Assembly: GCA_963850525.1 (NCBI GenBank)
Contig: CAWKLQ010000008.1
Coordinates: 248,001 to 312,000, forward strand
Reading direction: 5' to 3'
Source of the DNA: JAEMQF01 sp963850525
Lineage (GTDB): Bacteria > Pseudomonadota > Gammaproteobacteria > Burkholderiales > Burkholderiaceae_C
DNA: 64,000 nucleotides
The notes beneath the pieces are model-generated. The model worked only from the letters and a program-made list of their open reading frames with translations, was not told where the DNA came from and did no database searches. Each line of letters opens with the position of its first letter. Within the stretch, counting starts at the first letter, position 1. Below, in pieces: positions 21,669-30,796 of this stretch. The position numbers and the translations under genes are program-made.

Positions 21669-24617
21669 ATGAAGCACCCGCGCCCGACGCTGCCCAAGGC
21701 GGACTGGCTCCAGCTTAACGATCTGCTGGGGCAGGCCCTGGCCATGGAGCCGGCCGATTGGGCGGCATGGCTGGCCACCTTGCCGCTGGAGCAGGCCACG
21801 CTGCGCGAGCTGCTGCGTGAGCTGCTGGCCGACACGGGATCGGCCGGCACCGAGGGGTCGCGCGACGCCCTCGGCAGCTCGGTGGCGCGCGTGGCGGCCG
21901 ACGCGCTGGACTCGATGCGCCGCGACCGGCCGGGAGACCGCATCGGGCCGTGGCGGCTCGAGCGCCTGCTCGCCCAAGGCGGCATGGGCGAGGTGTGGCT
22001 GGCGCAACGGTCCGACGGCGCGGTGCAGCGCAACGTGGCCCTCAAGCTGCCGCGGGCCGAATGGGTGGACCGTGGCCTGACCGCACGCATCGCGCGCGAG
22101 CGGGCCATCCTGGCGCGGTTGCAGCATCCGCACATCGCCGTGCTGTACGACGCCGGGCTCGGCGACGACGGGCGACCGTACCTCGCGCTCGAGTATGTCG
22201 ACGGCGTCCCGATCAACGCCTGGTGCGAGCGCCTCGAATTGCGCGAGATTCTTCGGCTCTTCGTGCAGCTGGCGCGTGCGGTGGCGCATGCCCACGCCCA
22301 GCTCGTGATCCACCGCGACCTCAAACCAGGCAACGTGCTGGTCACGGCCGACGGCACGCCCAAGCTGCTCGACTTCGGCATTTCCAAGCTGCTCGTGGGC
22401 GACGAGATCGCCGCCGACACCACCGAACTCACCCGCCAGAGCGGCCACCGGCTCACGCTGGCCTATGCGGCGCCAGAGCAGGTGCTCGCCCAGCCGGTGG
22501 GCGTGGCCTGCGACGTGTACGCGCTCGGCGTGATGATGTTCGAGCTGCTGACGGGGCAACGGCTGTACAGGCACAACGAGGGCCGCGCGCTCGAAGACGA
22601 GATCCTGCACGGCGAGCCGCGGCGGCCCAGTGACGTGGCGAGCGACCGCAGCCGTGCCAGGGCGCTGCGCGGCGACCTCGACGCCATCGTGCTGACCGCG
22701 TTGCGCCGCGAGAGCAGCCAGCGCTACTCCAGTGCGGGCAGACTGGCCGATGACATCGAGAGTTATCTCGCGGGCGAACCCGTCAAGGCGCGCCCGGACA
22801 GCCGCCTGTATCGCTGGCGCAAGTTCGTTGCCCGGCATGCACTGCCGCTCTCGGCCGCGCTGGCCGCCGTGGTGGCGCTCGGGGTCGGCCTGGGCGTTGC
22901 CCTGTGGCAGGCCGAACGCGCCACGGCGCTCAACACCTTCCTGCTCTCGCTGATCCGCCATGCCGACCCGAATGCGAGCCGGCAGACGCGCACCGCCGAT
23001 CTGGCGATGCTCGCAGCGATTGAAGACAAGATCGAGCAGGAGTTCAAGGGCTCGGCGGAGGAGCGGCTCAGACTCCGGCTCACCGTCGGCGAGGCCTATC
23101 GAAACCGCGGCGAGATGATGGCCGCGCGCCGGGTGTACCAGCGCGCCGTGGATCAGGCGGCGCCCCAGCTGGCGGCCGACAACCTGTGGCTGCTCACCGC
23201 ACGCGTCCGTGCTTCGGACATCACGCTGATCGTGTCGACCGCCGCGTCCGAGCAGCTCGACCGGGCGATCGAAATGCTGCGGCGCAAGGCCTGGCGAAGC
23301 GACGCAGACGACGAGTTGCTGGTCGATGCATTGCTCACACGGCAGAAACTCCAGCTCGAGTACGGCTTGCCGGCCAATTTGCCGAGTGAGCGGCGTCTCG
23401 AAGCCGGGCGCGAAGCGCAGGCACTGGCGATCGGCCGCTTTGGCGAGGGCAGCCGCAAGCACTTGCGCGCGGTGGTCGTGATCGAGAGCGCAACGAACAA
23501 CATCGATGGGATGGCGGCCGCCAGGCAGTTGCTCGAGTCCGCGGTGCAGCAGGCCAAGCAGCGCGGCCCCACCGTCACAGACAGCGCCGAGTTCCGCATC
23601 GCCGATGCGCGGCGCGCCGCCCGGCAATGCGAAGATCGTGCGCAGCCGGCCGAAGCCATGGCCTCGCTGCGCGACGCGATCGCGCAGGTTCGCGCCGCGC
23701 ATGGCGCCACAAGCTTGCAGCTGGAGGAGCAGTACGAGGCGCTCGGGCGCTGCGAACGAATGGCCCAGGATCCCCGCGCGTTTTCATCCTTCGAGGCGGC
23801 CTACGAGATCGCCGCCGCACGCGAACAACCACCCTCGACCAATCTGAGGCACCGGGCCCAGAGCGCGTTCGATGCGGCGATGCGATCGCGGCAGCTGGCT
23901 CCGGCGACGCGATTCCTTCGCAGCGCGCTGGAGAACGCCGAGGCCATTCCGGAGCCGGAGCTGCGCGAGCGGCTGACGCTCTTTGCGCGCATCGGACAAC
24001 TCTGCCTCTATGCGCAAAGCGGCGACTTTGCCGCTGCGGAGCGCACCGCAGCGCCGTTGATCGCCTATTCCGACACCGTGTACGCCAAGGTTCGCCGTCT
24101 CACGCCGCGCCAGGGCGCGCTGTGGACTTGCGTCAGCCAGGCACAGCGCCAGCAAGGGCACTTCGACCAGGCCCAGAAGACGCTGGGTGTCTTCATCGAA
24201 CGCTGCGCCACGACGCCCTTGGCACCTGCCCTCCGGCTGGGTTGCGAAGGCGAAGCCCTGATCGAGCGGGCGTTGATCGAGCTCGACACCGGGCGCGTGG
24301 CCGACGCACAGGCAACGCTCGCCGCACGAAAAGCGATGTCGCCCGTGACGGCCGAGCACCCGACCTATGCGCTGGCGCATGGCCGCGTGTTGCTGGCGGG
24401 CGGCGAGGCCGCGCAGGCCATCGAGCCGCTGCAGCGCCACCACGCCACCTGGGCCGCCATGCAGCCGAACAGCCCCTACACCGCCGAGGCGTTGTATTGG
24501 CTCGGCCGTGCGCACCTTTCCACCGGCGATGCGCATGGCCGGGCGATGATCGCGCAAGCGCGCGAGGTCCTGGCGAATTCGCCGGTCAGGTCGCATCGGT
24601 TGCTGGGCTCCGAATGA
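21669..24617 (+). CDS. Transmembrane Ser/Thr protein kinase with helical-repeat sensor
   Basis: A 982-residue PknS-like kinase. The kinase domain spans about residues 93-375, with glycine loop AQGGMGEVW, ATP lysine K126, catalytic HRDLKPGN (D217), metal-binding DFG (235-237) and APE (268-270). All catalytic residues are intact. One membrane span lies near residues 392-414. The remaining 560 residues, predicted periplasmic, are TPR-like helices that could sense envelope signals. It follows the sigma gene and has its own ECF-type promoter. Its likely substrate is the sigma factor. It ends in an ATGA overlap with the TonB receptor, so both are translated together. Confidence 0.85.
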   Translation: MKHPRPTLPKADWLQLNDLLGQALAMEPADWAAWLATLPLEQATLRELLRELLADTGSAGTEGSRDALGSSVARVAADALDSMRRDRPGDRIGPWRLERLLAQGGMGEVWLAQRSDGAVQRNVALKLPRAEWVDRGLTARIARERAILARLQHPHIAVLYDAGLGDDGRPYLALEYVDGVPINAWCERLELREILRLFVQLARAVAHAHAQLVIHRDLKPGNVLVTADGTPKLLDFGISKLLVGDEIAADTTELTRQSGHRLTLAYAAPEQVLAQPVGVACDVYALGVMMFELLTGQRLYRHNEGRALEDEILHGEPRRPSDVASDRSRARALRGDLDAIVLTALRRESSQRYSSAGRLADDIESYLAGEPVKARPDSRLYRWRKFVARHALPLSAALAAVVALGVGLGVALWQAERATALNTFLLSLIRHADPNASRQTRTADLAMLAAIEDKIEQEFKGSAEERLRLRLTVGEAYRNRGEMMAARRVYQRAVDQAAPQLAADNLWLLTARVRASDITLIVSTAASEQLDRAIEMLRRKAWRSDADDELLVDALLTRQKLQLEYGLPANLPSERRLEAGREAQALAIGRFGEGSRKHLRAVVVIESATNNIDGMAAARQLLESAVQQAKQRGPTVTDSAEFRIADARRAARQCEDRAQPAEAMASLRDAIAQVRAAHGATSLQLEEQYEALGRCERMAQDPRAFSSFEAAYEIAAAREQPPSTNLRHRAQSAFDAAMRSRQLAPATRFLRSALENAEAIPEPELRERLTLFARIGQLCLYAQSGDFAAAERTAAPLIAYSDTVYAKVRRLTPRQGALWTCVSQAQRQQGHFDQAQKTLGVFIERCATTPLAPALRLGCEGEALIERALIELDTGRVADAQATLAARKAMSPVTAEHPTYALAHGRVLLAGGEAAQAIEPLQRHHATWAAMQPNSPYTAEALYWLGRAHLSTGDAHGRAMIAQAREVLANSPVRSHRLLGSE

Positions 24618-27265
24618 AGATCTGGCACGCCATGACTGCGACGCTGGCGTTTTCTGGCGCTCCGCCGCTTGCCGTGGGCCAGGTGCCGCCCGTCACCAGA
24701 CTCGAAAATGTGATCGTCACCGGCTCGCACATCCGGCAGATCGACGGCGAAGAAGCGCTTCCGTTGCAGGTCATCACGCGCGCGGAGATCGAGAGGAGCG
24801 GCGCAACGACGCTCGAACAACTGCTCGAACGCGTGCCCGCGCACGTCAACGCCGTCAACCTGGCGAGCAGCGTCGGCGACGTGACGCGGCCGGGCCTGTC
24901 GAGCGCGAACCTGCGTGGGCTCGGCGGCGGCGCGACGCTCGTGCTGTTGAACGGGCGGCGGCTCGCCAACTACGCCTTCGACGGCGACGCGGTGGATCTG
25001 AACGCGATTCCGCTCGCCGCGGTCGAGCGCATCGAGATCCTGAAGGACGGCGCCTCGGCGATCTACGGCACCGACGCGATCGCCGGTGTCGTCAATTTCA
25101 TCCTGCGCAAGGACTTTGTCGGCGCGCAGATCGCGAGCCACCTGGCCGTCACCCCGCGCGGTGGCGGCGACGCCGGGCAGCTGAGCCTCGGCATCGGGGT
25201 CGGCGAACCGGCGCGTGACGGCTACAACCTGTTCGCGTCGATCGCGCTACACAAGCAAGGGCGCCTGCGCGCGAGCGAGCGCGACTTCGCGCGCACCGGC
25301 CAGCGGCCCGAGTTGGGCCTGGACGCGCTGCATGGTTCGACCTTTCCAGCCAACATCGTCGATCGGCCGGGCGGGCGGATCCTCAACCCCACCGAGGCGT
25401 CGGGATGCGCTCCACCGAGCAGCCTGCCGTTTCGCCCCTTCCCGTTCCTGACCCCGGCCTGCGGGTACGACTTTCCGGCAGCGGCCGACCTGCTGCCCGA
25501 AGCGGAGCGGGCCCATGCGCTGCTGCGCGGCACCTGGCGTGCTGGCGCGACGATCGATGTCTTTGCCGAAGCGCTGCTTTCGAAAAACCGCGTCGACACG
25601 CAGTCCGCGCCGCCGGCCGTGCTGCCGGTGGGCAACGCGGCCGGCCCGCCGCTGTACCCGGCCGACGGGCCCTACTATCCGAGCGCGTTCGCTGCCGCCA
25701 ACGGCCTATCGGGCAACCTGGTGGTCGCCTACCGTCCGGACGAACTCGGGCCGAAGCTGAACACCGTTCGCAGCGACGCGCAACGCTACGTGGTCGGAGC
25801 CGAGGGCCGGGCCGCGGGCTGGGACTTCGACGTCGCGGCGGTGTACAGCCTGAACACGCAAGAACTCTTCTACGGCGGCAGCTGGCTGCACATCGGCCGG
25901 TTCATCCCGGCGCTGCGCACAGGTTTGATCAACCCCTGGGGACCGTCAGCGCCCGAAGGCCAGGCGCTGCTGGCCTCGACCACGTATCAAGGCACACCGC
26001 AACGCGCACGCGGGTCGACCTCGCTCGCCCATGGCGTGGTTTCAAGCGAGCTCACCCGGCTGCCTGCTGGGACGATGGCGATCGCGCTCGGGGCGGAGGC
26101 GCGCCGTGAACGCCTGTCGTACGACTGGGACCCGGCGGTGCTGACGGGCGGTTTCGGTCTTGGGACCAACGTGCCGCAGTCGAAAACCGGGGCCCGCGGC
26201 GTGCACGCGCTGTATACCGAGTTGAAACTGCCGATCGTGCGCGGGCTCGACGCGCAGCTCGCCGCCCGGCTCGACGACTACAGCGATTTCGGGTCGACCA
26301 CCAACCCGAAGCTTGCGCTGCGTTGGCAGGCCCATGACGAGCTGCTGCTGCGCGGGTCGTGGGGCACGGGCTTTCGCGCACCGCCGCTGTATGCACTTGA
26401 GGCACCGCCCGGCGTGACGCGGCTCGTCGCCGGGCGACCGGACCCGGTTCGCTGCCCGGTGACCGGAACCGTGAACGACTGCTTCGTCCTGGTCCAGGCG
26501 TATGCAGGAGGCAATCCGTTCCTCCAGCCCGAGACGTCGACGCAATGGAACCTGGGCGTCGTCTGGCAGGCGGCCCGCGGTGTGGCGCTGAGCGTCGACC
26601 ACTGGCGCATCAGGCACGAGGGCATCATCGCGCCGCTCGACCCGGTGGATGCGCTGACCTATCAGGCCAGGTTCAACGACCGCATCATCCGCGGCCCGGT
26701 CGATCCGGGGTTTCCGGCGCTGCCGGGGCCGATCATCGGCCTCAACCTGTCGCCGATCAACCTGGGTACGACCAACGCGGCGGGGTTCGACGTCACGCTC
26801 AACGCGGCCGCGCCACCGAACGAGTGGGGCGTGCTGCGCGCCGGTCTTCAGGGCAGCTACGTGACGCGATACGAGTCGCAGATCGACGGTGTGAATTTCG
26901 TGTCGATGCTCGGCAGCGCCGTCAATGGCGCACCCATCCCGCGCTGGCGCTGCACGCTCACGTTGGACTGGAGCCGCGGCCCGTGGGGCGCCACCTTGGC
27001 CCAGGTGTACAGCCGCGGCTACACCGACCAACAGCCCGGACCCGACGGCGCGCCGCGCCAGGTCGGCGCGCTGTCGACCTGGGACCTGCAACTGCGAACC
27101 ACCGCCATCGCCGGCTGGCGATGGGCCCTCGGCGTGCAGAACCTGTTCGACAGCGATCCGCCGGCCAGCAACCAGATTCGGACCACCCAGGCCGGGTACA
27201 ACCCGCAGCTCGCGAGCCCGCTCGGACGGACGTTCTACCTGCGTGGCACGCGCGAGTTCGAGTAG
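24614..27265 (+). CDS. TonB-dependent outer-membrane receptor
   Basis: An 883-residue outer-membrane receptor. After a signal peptide (about 22 residues) comes ENVIVTGSHIRQ, the usual start of the plug, then plug motifs (LNGRRLANYAFDGDAVDLNAIPLAAVERIEILKDGASAIYGTDAIAGVVNFI). A 22-strand barrel follows, with a typical C-terminal QNLFDSDPP...RTFYLRGTREF. The plug style resembles receptors of Xanthomonadales and sphingomonads for large organic substrates. The ATG at 24614 overlaps the kinase stop. Co-regulation with secreted lipoproteins suggests it takes up or senses the signal or product of the system. Ligand unknown. Confidence 0.87.
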   Translation: MKIWHAMTATLAFSGAPPLAVGQVPPVTRLENVIVTGSHIRQIDGEEALPLQVITRAEIERSGATTLEQLLERVPAHVNAVNLASSVGDVTRPGLSSANLRGLGGGATLVLLNGRRLANYAFDGDAVDLNAIPLAAVERIEILKDGASAIYGTDAIAGVVNFILRKDFVGAQIASHLAVTPRGGGDAGQLSLGIGVGEPARDGYNLFASIALHKQGRLRASERDFARTGQRPELGLDALHGSTFPANIVDRPGGRILNPTEASGCAPPSSLPFRPFPFLTPACGYDFPAAADLLPEAERAHALLRGTWRAGATIDVFAEALLSKNRVDTQSAPPAVLPVGNAAGPPLYPADGPYYPSAFAAANGLSGNLVVAYRPDELGPKLNTVRSDAQRYVVGAEGRAAGWDFDVAAVYSLNTQELFYGGSWLHIGRFIPALRTGLINPWGPSAPEGQALLASTTYQGTPQRARGSTSLAHGVVSSELTRLPAGTMAIALGAEARRERLSYDWDPAVLTGGFGLGTNVPQSKTGARGVHALYTELKLPIVRGLDAQLAARLDDYSDFGSTTNPKLALRWQAHDELLLRGSWGTGFRAPPLYALEAPPGVTRLVAGRPDPVRCPVTGTVNDCFVLVQAYAGGNPFLQPETSTQWNLGVVWQAARGVALSVDHWRIRHEGIIAPLDPVDALTYQARFNDRIIRGPVDPGFPALPGPIIGLNLSPINLGTTNAAGFDVTLNAAAPPNEWGVLRAGLQGSYVTRYESQIDGVNFVSMLGSAVNGAPIPRWRCTLTLDWSRGPWGATLAQVYSRGYTDQQPGPDGAPRQVGALSTWDLQLRTTAIAGWRWALGVQNLFDSDPPASNQIRTTQAGYNPQLASPLGRTFYLRGTREFE

Positions 27266-27548
27266 GGCCTGTCGACGGTCGATGCGCCGAGCACGGCGCC
27301 GGTCGATCCTGTGCTGCTCAGCGCCAAGGGAGCGAGTGACGGCGATCTGTGGGAAGCGAGCGTTTGAATTGCAGCCCTCTACGGCCGCTCCTGGCCGTCC
27401 GCCGGTACTGGTGAGCGGCAGCTCCGGAGCAGTTCAATTCCAAGCGCGACGGGCCTTTCCCCTTTTTTTTGCGCAGTCCTCGCCGCGAACAGCCGGACCT
27501 CGCTCCGACCCACAACGCCGATCGCGAAGCCGGATTGCCGACGCGCCC

Positions 27549-29768
27549 TCAGCGAAATGGCTCGGCGCGGGCCAGCAGCTCTTCGAGCCCGGGCTCGTTC
27601 GGGTCGCGCGGCGCTCCGGGGTGGATGATCGCGACCTGGCAGCTCTCGGCGGCCTCGACAAGTTCGCGGTAGCTGCCCGCTGTGATGTCTTTGATGTACG
27701 CCTGCTTGCGCTCGTCGTAGGCGAACATGCGGTCGTTGATCAGGTTGCATTCGTTGCAGCTCGGGCAGCGTGCGGTTTCGATCCACGCTTCGTCGCGCGA
27801 ATGGGCCGGGGCCGGTGCTTCGGCCTCGGTGCCCGGATCCTGCGCCGGCGTGCCCGGGGCTACGTCAACCGGCGGTGCGGCGCTCCCCGGCGCACGAGCC
27901 TGCTGTTCGGCCGTCCACGCCGCTTTCTCGCGCAACAGCAGCGCCGGCGCATGCGAGTCGTGAACACCGCCATGCTCCTGCAGGCGGTGCCACAGCAGCA
28001 GGCAGCGCCGCGTGGCCTGCATGAGCCGCGCGTCGACGACGATCCGTTGCAGCGCATCGTTGGCGTCCACGGCGAGCAGATAGGGAATGCGCTGCGCTGA
28101 TTCGCGCTCGTCGAGCGCGAGCCACTCGGCTGCCGGCAGCATCGCCGCGTTCCAGCGCTCGCTCGGTACGAGCGCGAAGTGCGCGCAATAGCGAGGGTCG
28201 CAGAGCACGAAGTCAGCGAACGTGAAGGCGCAGCGCTGCGTTGCGCGTTGCAGCGCAGTGTCGGCGTACTCCAGCGTCTCGAGCACCCAGTCGTCGCCGG
28301 GCTGTGGATTGTTCTCGAGTGAGAAGCGTGTTGCCCAGTTGGCGCCGGCGGCCGCGTCGTAGCTGAACGCCGGGAATGCGCGCGACTGCATTGCCGCCGC
28401 GGCGTTGAGGTACGGCGGCAGCCGGCTGGGCGATTCCACAGCCCCGGCGAAGACGCTGAACAGCGCCGGTCCGCGACAGGCGAGGCCGCGCTCGATCTGG
28501 GCGCGCAGCGCGTAGAGGTTGGCGCTCGCCGACTGCAGCACGAACATGCCGCCCAACCCCATCGCCGTGGTGGCCAGGCGCGCGCTGCGAACGCCGAAGG
28601 CGAAGCGGCGCGTGCCGAGCGGTGCCTCCTCGAGCAGATCGGCGGTCTGCACGAGCACTTTCACCGGGAGTCCGGAGGACAGCAATTCCATCAGATTGGC
28701 GTTCTCCGGCGCGTCGTTGCGTTCGGGCGGGATGCACACCAGGCAGTCGGGAAAGCGCGCGAGGTCGTCGGCACTCAGCGAGTTCTCGTCGAACGCGTCG
28801 AAGAACACGTCGTGTTCGGCCTCGACGTAGCGGCCTCGTGCCTCCAGCTCGGCAATCGCAATGGCTTTCACCAGTTCGGTGAGATCGGCCATGCGCTCGC
28901 GAATCGCTTGCGCCGCGCGCGCGCAGTTGTCGAACACGAACTCGGAGCCTTCTGCGGTGGCCGAAGATTCGGCAAGGTCTGGCGAAGTAAAGAAGGACTG
29001 GGCCTCGAGCACGTTCAGCGTGCGAACCAGCCGCTCGCGTCGTGAAGCAGGGAGTTCATCCCGCGGCACACCCTTGCCGACGATGCGCGCCAGCGCCTCG
29101 AAATCGAACTGGTCGTGGTGCGGCGCGCCCAGCGACGCTCTGAGGCTCTGCGGCTGGCGCCCGGGCTGCGAATGACTGTACGCGGCGCGCAGGATGTCCG
29201 ACAGCTTGAGCACCAGGCGGTTCAGATCGGCATGGAAGCGCCGCGCCTTGGCGCGCTGCGTCGCGGCCCATGCGTGCGCGATCAGGCGCGCAGGCATGTC
29301 GTGCGAGCACGCAAGAACCTGCCCGTCCGGGCGCAGCGCGCTGCGGGCATGGCGCAGCACCTGCTCCAGGGTTTCCCCCTCGCGCGCGCCCAGGCGTGCA
29401 GCCGCCGCGTCCCACAGCTCGCTGAGCGTTCCGCTCGCGCCCCCCGCCACGGCGCGGCGGATCTCGCGTTCCAACTGCAGGCCGTGGCGACGCAGGCGTT
29501 CGCCTTCGATGCCGCGCGGTGCCACGTCGCGCAGCATCGCATTCACCAGGCTGGACAGCGAGTGCACGAACTCGGGCGCGTCAGAGCGTTCGTCCAGCAC
29601 CACGGGAAAGTCGTGGCGCAATTCAGTCAAATCACGATACGGCGCAAGCAGCGCCGGGCGCAGGGCGAGGCCCTCGATGGGTTGGAGCGCTGCGCCCGGG
29701 CCGTCGGCGACGATTCGGCCGGTGAGGTGGAAGATCAGCGCGTCCTGATGTCTGGCTGGCATGTCCAT
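27549..29768 (-). CDS. 2-oxoacid oxidoreductase-associated protein with C-terminal ferredoxin
   Basis: A 739-residue soluble protein downstream of korAB. The last approximately 80 residues are a single [4Fe-4S] ferredoxin-like module: CPSCNEC, then SCQVAIIHPG supplying the fourth Cys. A central region (SANLYALRAQIERGLACRGPALF, LPPYLNAAAAMQSRAFPAFSYD) resembles the end of thiamine-dependent oxidoreductase beta domains but lacks an obvious ThDP motif. The first 350 residues are helical and unrecognised. It probably docks with or accepts electrons from KorAB. ATG at 29768 has AGGA 7 nt upstream. It starts 44 nt after korB and is likely the last gene of the operon. Confidence 0.6.
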   Translation of the reverse strand: MDMPARHQDALIFHLTGRIVADGPGAALQPIEGLALRPALLAPYRDLTELRHDFPVVLDERSDAPEFVHSLSSLVNAMLRDVAPRGIEGERLRRHGLQLEREIRRAVAGGASGTLSELWDAAAARLGAREGETLEQVLRHARSALRPDGQVLACSHDMPARLIAHAWAATQRAKARRFHADLNRLVLKLSDILRAAYSHSQPGRQPQSLRASLGAPHHDQFDFEALARIVGKGVPRDELPASRRERLVRTLNVLEAQSFFTSPDLAESSATAEGSEFVFDNCARAAQAIRERMADLTELVKAIAIAELEARGRYVEAEHDVFFDAFDENSLSADDLARFPDCLVCIPPERNDAPENANLMELLSSGLPVKVLVQTADLLEEAPLGTRRFAFGVRSARLATTAMGLGGMFVLQSASANLYALRAQIERGLACRGPALFSVFAGAVESPSRLPPYLNAAAAMQSRAFPAFSYDAAAGANWATRFSLENNPQPGDDWVLETLEYADTALQRATQRCAFTFADFVLCDPRYCAHFALVPSERWNAAMLPAAEWLALDERESAQRIPYLLAVDANDALQRIVVDARLMQATRRCLLLWHRLQEHGGVHDSHAPALLLREKAAWTAEQQARAPGSAAPPVDVAPGTPAQDPGTEAEAPAPAHSRDEAWIETARCPSCNECNLINDRMFAYDERKQAYIKDITAGSYRELVEAAESCQVAIIHPGAPRDPNEPGLEELLARAEPFR

Positions 29769-29812
29769 CACGGTTTCCTATACGGGAGTGACGCGGCCGT
29801 CCGCCTCGCGCA

Positions 29813-30796
29813 TCACGCCGCACGCTGCGCTGCATCGTCCGGCCACACGGTGACCTTGTCGAACTCGCGGTTCAACCCGGCGCGGATGCTCGCCGGCGAG
29901 CGCAGCGCCGCGGCGTGGCGCAAGTCCTCGTAGCAGGGGACGGCGGGGTTGCGGTACAGGATGCCCACTGGAATGGGGTCAGCCATCGAGGCGATTTCGC
30001 GTGCGCGGTCGAGGTTGCCGGGATCGTGCGCGCGCTGGTTGCGGTAGGCGCTCGCCAGGGCGGGGCTCAATTGCAGGCCATCGGCGTGCGTCAGCAGCAG
30101 CGTGCGCTGCGGGTCGTGCAGCCAGGGGTCGAAGGCCTTGGGCATGAACTCCGGGCAGCGCTGGATGATGCGCACAAACGAGAAGCCGCGGTGCGCAAAC
30201 GCGGCGTGCAGGATGTCGTACAACACCTCGGGCACCCAGTCCACGCCCTGCGCGACGAACGACGCGCCCTGCACGCCGAGCGTCACCGTCAGCGGGTTCA
30301 TCGCTTCAAGCGATGCGCCGAACGGCGTGGTGTTGGTCTTCAGCCCGCGCGGCGAGGTTGGCGACGCCTGCTTCTTGGTGAGCCCGTAGACATGGTTGTC
30401 GTGCAGCACGACGGTGAGGTTCATGTTGTAGCGGATCGCGTGGATCCAGTGCGCGGCGCCGATGCTGCAGCAGTCGCCGTCGCCCGTGCTGACGAACACG
30501 TTCAAGTCCGGCCGCGCCATCTTGATGCCCTCGGCGACCGGGAAGGCGCGGCCGTGGATGCCGTGAAAGCCGTAGGTCTTCATGTAGTGCGGCAATCGGC
30601 TCGAGCAGCCGATGCCCGAGACGAACACGGTGTTCTCGGGGGCCAGGTTTTCTTCGCTGCACAGGCGCTGCATCGCGGCGAGGATCGCGTTGTCGCCGCA
30701 ACCGCTGCACCAGCGCGGCACGCCGCCCTGATAGTCCTCGAGCGCGTGGTGCTCTTCGTGCAGCTTGATGATGCACTGACTCAAGGATCGACTCAT
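29813..30796 (-). CDS. korB: 2-oxoacid (2-oxoglutarate-type):ferredoxin oxidoreductase beta subunit
   Basis: A 327-residue ThDP-binding subunit. WCSGCGDNAIL and GIGCSSRLPHY carry cluster-ligand cysteines, and GDGDCCSIGAAHWIHAIRYN with LHDNHVYGLTKKQASPTS forms the ThDP/Mg site. It oxidatively decarboxylates 2-oxoacids to acyl-CoA, passing electrons to ferredoxin (or reverses this with low-potential ferredoxin). The start overlaps the korA stop (ATGA), as usual for alpha-beta pairs. 2-Oxoglutarate as substrate is likely from overall resemblance to KorB but not proven. Confidence 0.85.
   Translation of the reverse strand: MSRSLSQCIIKLHEEHHALEDYQGGVPRWCSGCGDNAILAAMQRLCSEENLAPENTVFVSGIGCSSRLPHYMKTYGFHGIHGRAFPVAEGIKMARPDLNVFVSTGDGDCCSIGAAHWIHAIRYNMNLTVVLHDNHVYGLTKKQASPTSPRGLKTNTTPFGASLEAMNPLTVTLGVQGASFVAQGVDWVPEVLYDILHAAFAHRGFSFVRIIQRCPEFMPKAFDPWLHDPQRTLLLTHADGLQLSPALASAYRNQRAHDPGNLDRAREIASMADPIPVGILYRNPAVPCYEDLRHAAALRSPASIRAGLNREFDKVTVWPDDAAQRAA

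Noticed and set aside
21000..23702. 900-codon open frame antisense to the kinase gene
   Set aside because: The kinase strand has intact motifs throughout, whereas the antisense translation has no recognisable domain and His/Arg-biased composition. Open because of high GC.
27440..27480. T-rich run as a rho-independent terminator of the TonB receptor gene
   Set aside because: The run of T at about 27465-27472 has no GC hairpin immediately before it.
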